From Gnetum montanum (taxonomy: Eukaryota > Streptophyta > Gnetopsida > Gnetales > Gnetaceae), in the NCBI GenBank assembly GCA_015680685.1, contig MNCI01029550.1:752561-789149 (forward strand): a stretch of 36,589 nt of DNA. Reading direction: 5' to 3'. Shown one piece after another: positions 30,987-36,589 of the stretch (within the stretch, counting starts at the first letter, position 1; each line of letters opens with the position of its first letter). Below the pieces are notes generated by a model. It was not told where the DNA came from, did no database searches, and was given only the letters and a program-made list of their open reading frames with translations. The translations under genes and the position numbers were made by a program.

Positions 30987-32081
30987 TGAGGATTGAAAAC
31001 TTAGAAGGGGGTTTGAATAAGTTCCCTAGTAAAAATTAATTAGCCACAAACACCATACTAAATTTTATGTAATTCCCCAACTTGGGTACATCTACACTTG
31101 GAGGGTAGAATCCTTGCACACCTTTGGACTTTGTTTCTTTAAAATGTGATTTGAAGGGTACCACACCCTATACAAGCTCTAAGCTTTGCTTTGGAGTGTT
31201 TCATCACTGCAAAACCACTTAAACCCACAAGGTCCCTACAAGCTTAGAATGTGGTTTCAAGGATCCCACAACCTTTAGAAAATTAAGCTCCACTTTGGAG
31301 TGTTTTGACGCTGCACAAACACTCAATCTCATAGGATCCAATTACGATGCCTTCTTGCAAGAAGCACATCAAACCCCAATAGAGCTACAAGAGAGAAACA
31401 AAATCACAAAGAAATAATGTAACTTAAATTTACAGGTCCTTTGAAGCATAGTTCCATAAGCAATCCATCAAATAATATAATAAATAAAGTACACAAGTAC
31501 AATCAAATAGAATACACAATGAATGCATTAATGTTGATAATGCTTTCTCAATACTTGCACAATACCCAAGAGATTGAAGTCTTCTTATAGCCTTAGAGTT
31601 TTTGAAAACACCTCAAAATTCATGCAATAACTATCTAAAAGCTAGTGTAGATGTCTCCTTTGAGATTGGGATGTCTATCTGAAAGTAACTTCAATTCTAG
31701 GGAGATGTCTTTTCTAAAAGTGGGACGTCTCTATGGAGACATCTCTATGGATACATCTTCTTTGAAAATGAGACATCTCATGTTTTTGGAAGAAATCTTC
31801 TATGAATGCACTTCACTTCAACCAAGACATCTTTTGCTTCTTGAAGATGTCTTCTTAACTTTTGAACTCTAGTTCCTGAGGCTTCCTCTTGCTAATTTGG
31901 CTTTCTCTTGATTGCTATAGCATCTTCATTTAGATTGTCATATTTGTACTCATCTATGTTCCCTTGAGTTCTTGTAGTCTCATTTCTTGAGTTCTCATTC
32001 ATGCCTTGCAAAATCATCACATTCCACAACATTTTATGTTCTCCATTTTCCTTAAGGTTTTAGCATACCAAAAGGTCAATA
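30987..32081 (-). repeat. 3' LTR of element E (about 1095 bp)
   Basis: Left boundary TGAGGATTGAAAACTTAGAA matches the right-hand LTR at 36556. The right boundary is TTGACC/GGTCAATA next to the polypurine tract, with the terminal TG decayed to TA. U3 carries the AGATGTCT array at 31640-31860, and a TATAAG box lies at 31584-31589 (minus strand). Confidence 0.75.
31640..31860 (-). promoter_or_regulatory. AGATGTCT/AGACATCT array in the U3 of LTR E
   Basis: Six exact copies of AGATGTCT or its complement AGACATCT, plus variants (GGATGTCT, GACGTCTC, TACATCTT), lie in 220 bases. They are followed downstream on the minus strand by GGCTATAAGAAGAC as TATA. The same motif array occurs inside the element at 34340-34560. 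Confidence 0.7.
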
Positions 32082-32097
32082 ATCTCCCCATTTTTGG
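32082..32097 (-). other. Polypurine tract of element E
   Basis: On the minus strand CCAAAAATGGGGAGAT precedes the LTR, as in plant copia elements. A similar AAAAAGGAGGAGAT lies upstream at plus 32571-32585. Confidence 0.65.
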
Positions 32098-32379
32098 TGA
32101 TGTCCAAAAATTAAAAAAATGGGTGAGTTAAAAAAATAATAAATAATAATAATAATCAATAAAAATATTAAGACAAATAAATTCCAATGGCAGCCAAGGT
32201 TATAACTAGGATAATGGCTTTAAGGCTCAAGGCACAGGGTAGAGATTGTATAAAATCAAAAATGAAACTATGGTATGCAAAGGCAAAAATTTGTCTTCAT
32301 AAAATGCACAAATATATAATCATGATAAGCATCATCTGTCCATATCACAAATTGTTCATACAACCTATCCTCAAACTAT

Positions 32380-32566
32380 CCATACAATATAGCCATTGAA
32401 ATACTCTCAACATGTACAAAAACTACATATGTTTAGAAACTGTCCATACAATGTAGCTACTAAAATATCCTCAACATGTACAAAAACTACATATGTCCAA
32501 AAATTGTCCATACAATACAGTTGCTAAAATATCCTCAGCATGTACAAAAACTACATATGTGCATAA
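32380..32566. repeat. Three tandem 64-bp repeats
   Basis: Units starting CCATACAAT at 32380, 32444 and 32508 share AACATGTACAAAAACTACAT and ATATCCTCA-like segments. They lie between the two polypurine-like tracts of element E. Confidence 0.9.
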
Positions 32567-32617
32567 CACTATCTCCTCCTTTTTGGACATCATCAAAAAG
32601 GAGAGAGCACTTGGACT

Positions 32618-34240
32618 CTAATCACTGACCTCGGTTACATCATCTAAATCTTCAACCAAAGCAGCTACATCTCTAGAAGGTCTTTACATCTCATCCTTAT
32701 CATCATCACTATTGGTACTAGTGTTAGATGTGTGCTACTCATTATCATCATTTGAAGAATGTTGTTGGACAAGAGCTCTCCGTGAACAAAGTTTCACTCA
32801 AAATCAAGATGAAGCTAGTGGATTTGACTGAGCTAGAGCCTAGTGAATGGATGAGGAGGCTTCCTTCCTCTTATTAGGTGATGTCATTGGAAGGCCTCCA
32901 TTGGGATGATGTCCCAAAGATGCTCTCCATGGCCAACTGCTCAAATGATTTAGGAGCATCATCTTGATGAGGACAATTGGGTTTAGGCTAGATGGGATCA
33001 TGATGCTCCCCCTAGACATCTGCCCATGATGGATTAAGCTCCTCTAAATCTAACTCATTTTCCAAGTCATGGTCTCGAGAAGGTCCAGCTGCCACTAAAT
33101 GTCTATGTGGGGCAGGAAGGTCCTCCTCATTATTTGAAATGGAAGGAGTGGTGATCTCAACAAAATACTACCCATTAAGAGGAAGAGATACTCCAACAGC
33201 ATCCATTCTCTTATGCAAGTAAGAGAGATTCCTACTAATCATCTCGAAAGTACAAGCAAATGGTTGAAGTAGCTTTTTTAGGGAAGATCTTACTGGTCCA
33301 CTAGTAGATTTGGACCTTCTTAAATGAGGAGAGGCTCGAGATGATGACATTGATCTCTTCTTCTAGGACTAGGTGGCATGGTGCTGGGTCTTACTTCATT
33401 TGCATGGGAGAAGCTCCTCTTTTCTGCATACTCTCCAAGGCTCTTCTTGCCTTTGAGCAAAGACATCTCAAGAACGGGCACACCCCTCTGATGAATCAAC
33501 AAACTGATGAGGTGAGGATGCCTAAAGATCCTCTCTTTGATAAACATGTTCAACATGTCATGGTAGAGAGTATGGCCCAAGTCTAGTGGCTGTCCTGTAA
33601 GTAGGTAGTAGAGAACAAAAGCTTAGGTTGGTAGTAGATAGATATAGCTTCCTCCTTTTAGAAGGATGTTATACAAAATAGTGAGGGATAGAGTGGAAGC
33701 ATCTAGAGACATCTTATTCCTATAAATTCATCCTCTACCAAAAGACACTGACTCCCCAAATAGTGCATCACAGAACTCATGATGGGTGATGAGAATTACA
33801 CCATTCGTAAAAATATTATTCATAGAATGAATGACAACTTGAAAGACATCAGCACTAGAAATTCCAAGAAGTTCATTAACCACTTGGGAAGATACATCAA
33901 TCACTAAAATCCCAACCATGGTAGTAAATGCTCCAACAACAGCATTGGTAATTATAATATTATAATAAAATTCTCTAATAAGCACTTCAAAAACATAGAT
34001 ATCCATGGAAATGAAAGTCACCCAATTCAACACTTGGAAGTAACTCATCAATACTTGTTTCCTATGTAGAGGAAAAGAAAGATAATGCTCTAAAATGATA
34101 ACAATTTAAGTTACCTCAAATTGGTGCTAAGCATTGAGAGACCTGAACTGTGGGGTGTAAGTGCTTGGATTTCTGGTGGAGCCTCCCCTTGACCTCTTAT
34201 TTGGTGGTGCCCTTAACATCCCAACCTTCTTATGGGCCAT
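32618..34240 (-). pseudogene. Accessory ORF of copia element E (about 540 codons, decayed)
   Basis: It starts at GTAGCCATGGCCC on the minus strand, a good plant initiation context, 88 bases after a TATATAAA box. The N-terminus is basic (MAHKKVGMLRAPPNKRSRGG). A globular region has FISMDIYVFEVLIREFYYN (about 34020) and FQVVIHSMNN, then NILLKGGS (about 33668), AFVLYYLLTGQPLDLGHTLY (about 33619-33560) and PHLISLLIHQRGVP. The end is acidic and Ser/Asp-rich. This layout resembles, from memory, the putative plant transposon-protein type domain often found beside retroelements; not verified. There are stops and at least two frame changes (around 33330). It stands where pol would be expected. Exact end uncertain. 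Confidence 0.6.
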
Positions 34241-34327
34241 GGCTACTTAAATTGTTGTTTCTAGTGGAGCCCTGGTTGTCTCTTTGTGGTTTTCTTCATT
34301 AAAAATGAGCAAAAAGAAGGATTTAGA

Positions 34328-34560
34328 TTTATATAACCACACCAAACAGGGGTTTTTAATGAAAAAGTAGACATCTCCTTGGAAATATAGACATATTCTT
34401 TGCATTTAAAATACAAGTATACATCTCTTTTGGAAAGTAGATATCTCTTCCATGTTGAAGGAAAACTCAAGTAGACATCTCAATTTGGGAGTAGATGTCT
34501 CCTCTTGGAAGTAGATGTTTCCTAGAAGATGTCTTTAGGAAGATGTCTCTTCTGGATGAG
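34328..34560 (-). promoter_or_regulatory. Internal U3-like promoter of element E
   Basis: Five exact AGATGTCT/AGACATCT copies and several variants (AGATATCT, AGATGTTT, TACATCT) lie in about 210 bases. They are followed on the minus strand by TATATAAA (34335-34328) and, 88 bases on, by the ORF start. The string GTAGATGTCTCC occurs both here and in LTR E. The order array-TATA-ATG mirrors the LTR. Confidence 0.6.
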
Positions 34561-34954
34561 GCTCAATAAGATGGAGTTCAGGAATGACTGCCAAAGATTA
34601 TAGTCTTATAGGGTACTTATAATAAATTAAAAACTTATCTCTACTTAACTTCTTTGTTGATGAGAATGAAGTTGCCTAGTAAGCTTGAGAATGAGATCCC
34701 TCTTTTGAGGTTTCTCTTCTTACACAAACTTCTTCGATTTTCAAGGCTTGGCTCCCTCTCACAATTTTTTTGAAGGGAGTCTCCTCATTCCCATGTTTCT
34801 TCCTTTTAATTCTTCATTCTTTCTTTACTCCCTTGTCCTTTCAAGTTATCCATGTTTTCCTCTAGTCATGCATAGTTTCCTTTCTAGGTGCATTTGGATA
34901 AGATGAAGGAGTCTTATGATATGACAAAGTGTTCATATGATAATATTTTAAATT

Positions 34955-36501
34955 GCAATTCCATTGCTTATGTTCAAATATATTACAATAATGACATCTA
35001 ATCTTTCTATAGTGGTTAAAGTAATCAACCCTTGGAGTTACCTTTTGATTACCTATAGTGCTAGTGATTACCTCAATCTTTGAAGTATTTTCTTGTTTAG
35101 ATGAGTTTTATGTAGATTCTTGTTCCTGTTGATAACATCCTGGGCCACTATTATCATTTGGACTTATTCCCTGTCCAAGAACCATCTGAAGGGACTCCTT
35201 TCCTTTGACCAGCCTCTCATTTACAAGTTTAGCATCTACAAGTTCTTCCTTAACATGCTCATTAAACTTGGTGAGTTTTCATTCTTAGCCCTAAGGTCTG
35301 GGATTTATTTTGTGAGGTCTAAAATCTTTAAATTTAATGAATAGATATCTAGATCCTTGCTTTTTAGTTGTTTATTCATCTTTGTGCAAAATTTTGAAAA
35401 GATAAAAGTTCATTATACAAAAGTTCATACATGTCTTCCTTATTTTCAAATTCATCATTTGAGAGGCTAAAATCATCATTTGTAAGAGTCATGTAGATAG
35501 GATGTGAATCTTTTGTGGTCTCATCCATCTCTTCTTCACTTTGTTCTTCATCATCCTAGTTTGAATAGAAGCTGGTCTTTTGTGCATCCATATCACTTCT
35601 ATTCCTTTGTTGCAACTTGCCATTACTAGGACATTCAAAGGCCACATAGCCTCTTCCACCACATATCCAACATTCTATTGAAGAAGAATTAAAGTTAGAA
35701 TTTAAATTTTTTTTACCTCTTTCCTTACCTTTGAATTGATTTGGTCTTTGTTGGTTTGAGCTCATATTCCTTTTTGCCATAAGCCTTTGCAGCCTTTTTG
35801 ATAGAAGTGCTATTTCTTCTTCATTGCTCACATCTTGCTTAGTAGATTCCTTATCTTTGGAGGCTAATTTTAGGGCAATGGGCTTTTCCTTTATTGCCCC
35901 TTCTCTTATTAGGTTCATTTCATAAGCAATAAGAACACTTTGGAGCTTTTCAAATTTTAAAAGTAAAAAATTTATAATTTCCTCCATGGCTATAACTTTA
36001 GGTCTAAATTCCAGTTGTAGAGTCCTAATCATTTTTATTATTATATTACTTTTCAGTAAGTCCTTGCCTGTGCCCCTAATTTCCACAAATTCTTTTATTT
36101 TCTCATCTTTTTTCATTCTAAGTTTATCATACTCACTTTGCAAGACTAAAAGCTTAGATTGCTTAACTGTAGACGTTCCCTCATAGGTAACTTCTAAAGT
36201 TTTCCAAATTTTTTACGATTTTACATCTAAATAATCTATTAAATTTAGAATTATTCAAAGCAAAGTATAGATAATTTTTTGCTTTAGAATCATGCATAAA
36301 CTTATCTCTTTCTTCTTGTGGCCACTTGCTTTGGGGCTTAATGGCCTTTATTGTGTTGTCAACGGGCGGTGTGTAGTCTTTGAGGATGGACTCCCAAACT
36401 TCAAACTCCATAGAATCGAAGAAGCCTTGCATCCTTGCCTTCCAATAGGCAAAGTTGAATCCATCAAACAGTTGTGGCTTTGTGTAAGATTTCCTGTCCA
36501 T
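34955..36501 (-). pseudogene. Gag of copia element E (decayed)
   Basis: It starts with MDRKSYTKPQLFDGFNFAYW, the copia-type Gag opening in which a F-DG-NF--W motif is usual. The capsid-type region runs through KNYLYFALN and, after a frameshift near 36180, SEYDKLRMKKDEKIKEF. Two zinc knuckles follow: CWICGGRGYVAFEC (plus 35672-35631), in which the His is replaced by Tyr, and an intact CHYCNIFEHKQWNC (34996-34955). The acidic segment between them (EDM, DDEEQSEEEMDE, around 35540) is typical of plant copia Gag. Stops and shifts make it a pseudogene. No protease follows. Confidence 0.75.
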
Positions 36502-36540
36502 AGTTCACTCTTGAAGTTGATGTTGGATGAAGGAGTACTA

Positions 36541-36553
36541 GGCTCTAGTACCA
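36541..36553 (-). other. Primer binding site of element E, initiator tRNA-Met type
   Basis: TGGTACTAGAGCC on the minus strand is close to TGGTATCAGAGCC, the complement of the initiator tRNA-Met 3' end used by most plant copia elements. It starts two bases after the LTR end. Confidence 0.8.
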
Positions 36554-36555
36554 CT

Positions 36556-36589
36556 TGAGGATCAAGAACTTAGAAGTGCGCACGGGGTG
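36556..36589 (-). repeat. Start of the 5' LTR of element E (cut by the window edge)
   Basis: The first 20 bases, TGAGGATCAAGAACTTAGAA, match the 3' LTR end at 30987-31006 with three differences. The rest lies outside. Confidence 0.75.

Larger units (their letters stand above)
30987..36589 (-). mobile_element. Element E: Ty1/copia-type element without visible pol
   Basis: Read on the minus strand: LTR end (36589-36556), primer site (36553-36541), Gag (36501 to about 34955), an internal promoter-like array (34560-34328), an extra ORF (34240 to about 32618), 64-bp repeats, a polypurine tract (32097-32082) and 3' LTR (32081-30987). The two LTR ends match by eye (TGAGGATTGAAAACTTAGAA at 30987; TGAGGATCAAGAACTTAGAA at 36556). 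I find no integrase, RT or RNase H motif, so it appears non-autonomous. It inserted into the Gag region of element C. Confidence 0.75.

Noticed and set aside
32380-32566. CRISPR-like regular repeats
   Set aside because: Repeats are contiguous 64-bp tandem units without spacers, inside a plant retroelement.
36292-36558. 88-residue plus-strand ORF at the window end
   Set aside because: It is antisense to the copia Gag start and the primer binding site.

Overview
The window looks like intergenic DNA from a large plant nuclear genome. It is AT-rich and has no intact cellular gene. Almost everything recognisable is decayed LTR retrotransposon: Athila/Tat-like Ty3/gypsy elements with a tRNA-Asp-type primer site, one Ty1/copia element with an initiator-Met-type primer site, an RTE-type LINE tail and tRNA-like repeats. 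Old elements riddled with TAG/TAA stops fit a slowly purged, heavily methylated genome such as a gymnosperm, but the species assignment is inference.

Layout. 1-1823 is the 3' part of a fairly young gypsy element (A1), ending in a CpG-rich LTR. 1824-4026 is an older relative (A2), truncated on its left. 4027-8436 is unassigned DNA with two tRNA-like repeats, an (AT)n tract and a LINE 3' end. A minus-strand gypsy element (C) starts with its 3' LTR at 8437-9328 and continues to 30986. It is interrupted by a complete plus-strand gypsy element B (13429-26353, both LTRs present) and by a probable solo LTR of another family, D (about 26904-28567). It is cut on the right by a minus-strand copia element E (30987 to beyond the window end).

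Elements B and C carry, besides gag-pol remains, a long extra ORF downstream of pol (about 916 codons in C). It has a basic N-terminus, a globular N-terminal half, a coiled-coil half and a conserved C-terminal HDPRSKE box. In both elements it is preceded by a TATA box, a block of the same short motifs found in that element's own LTR U3, and a candidate intron whose acceptor abuts the ATG. Copia element E has no visible pol but has an analogous extra ORF, again preceded by a TATA box and an array of its own LTR motif (AGATGTCT and its complement). This repeated design, an accessory ORF under an internal copy of the element's own U3, is the most interesting signal here.

The U3 modules are a second theme. 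Related LTRs share the transcribed region and both ends, but the block upstream of TATA is replaced by different near-palindromic repeats: GCGATATCGC in A1, TCGACTAGGCC-like in B, ATCATAGATATGA in C. Unrelated families D and E also have inverted-motif arrays there. All coding calls are pseudogenes by inspection. Homology was judged by eye, without database searches.
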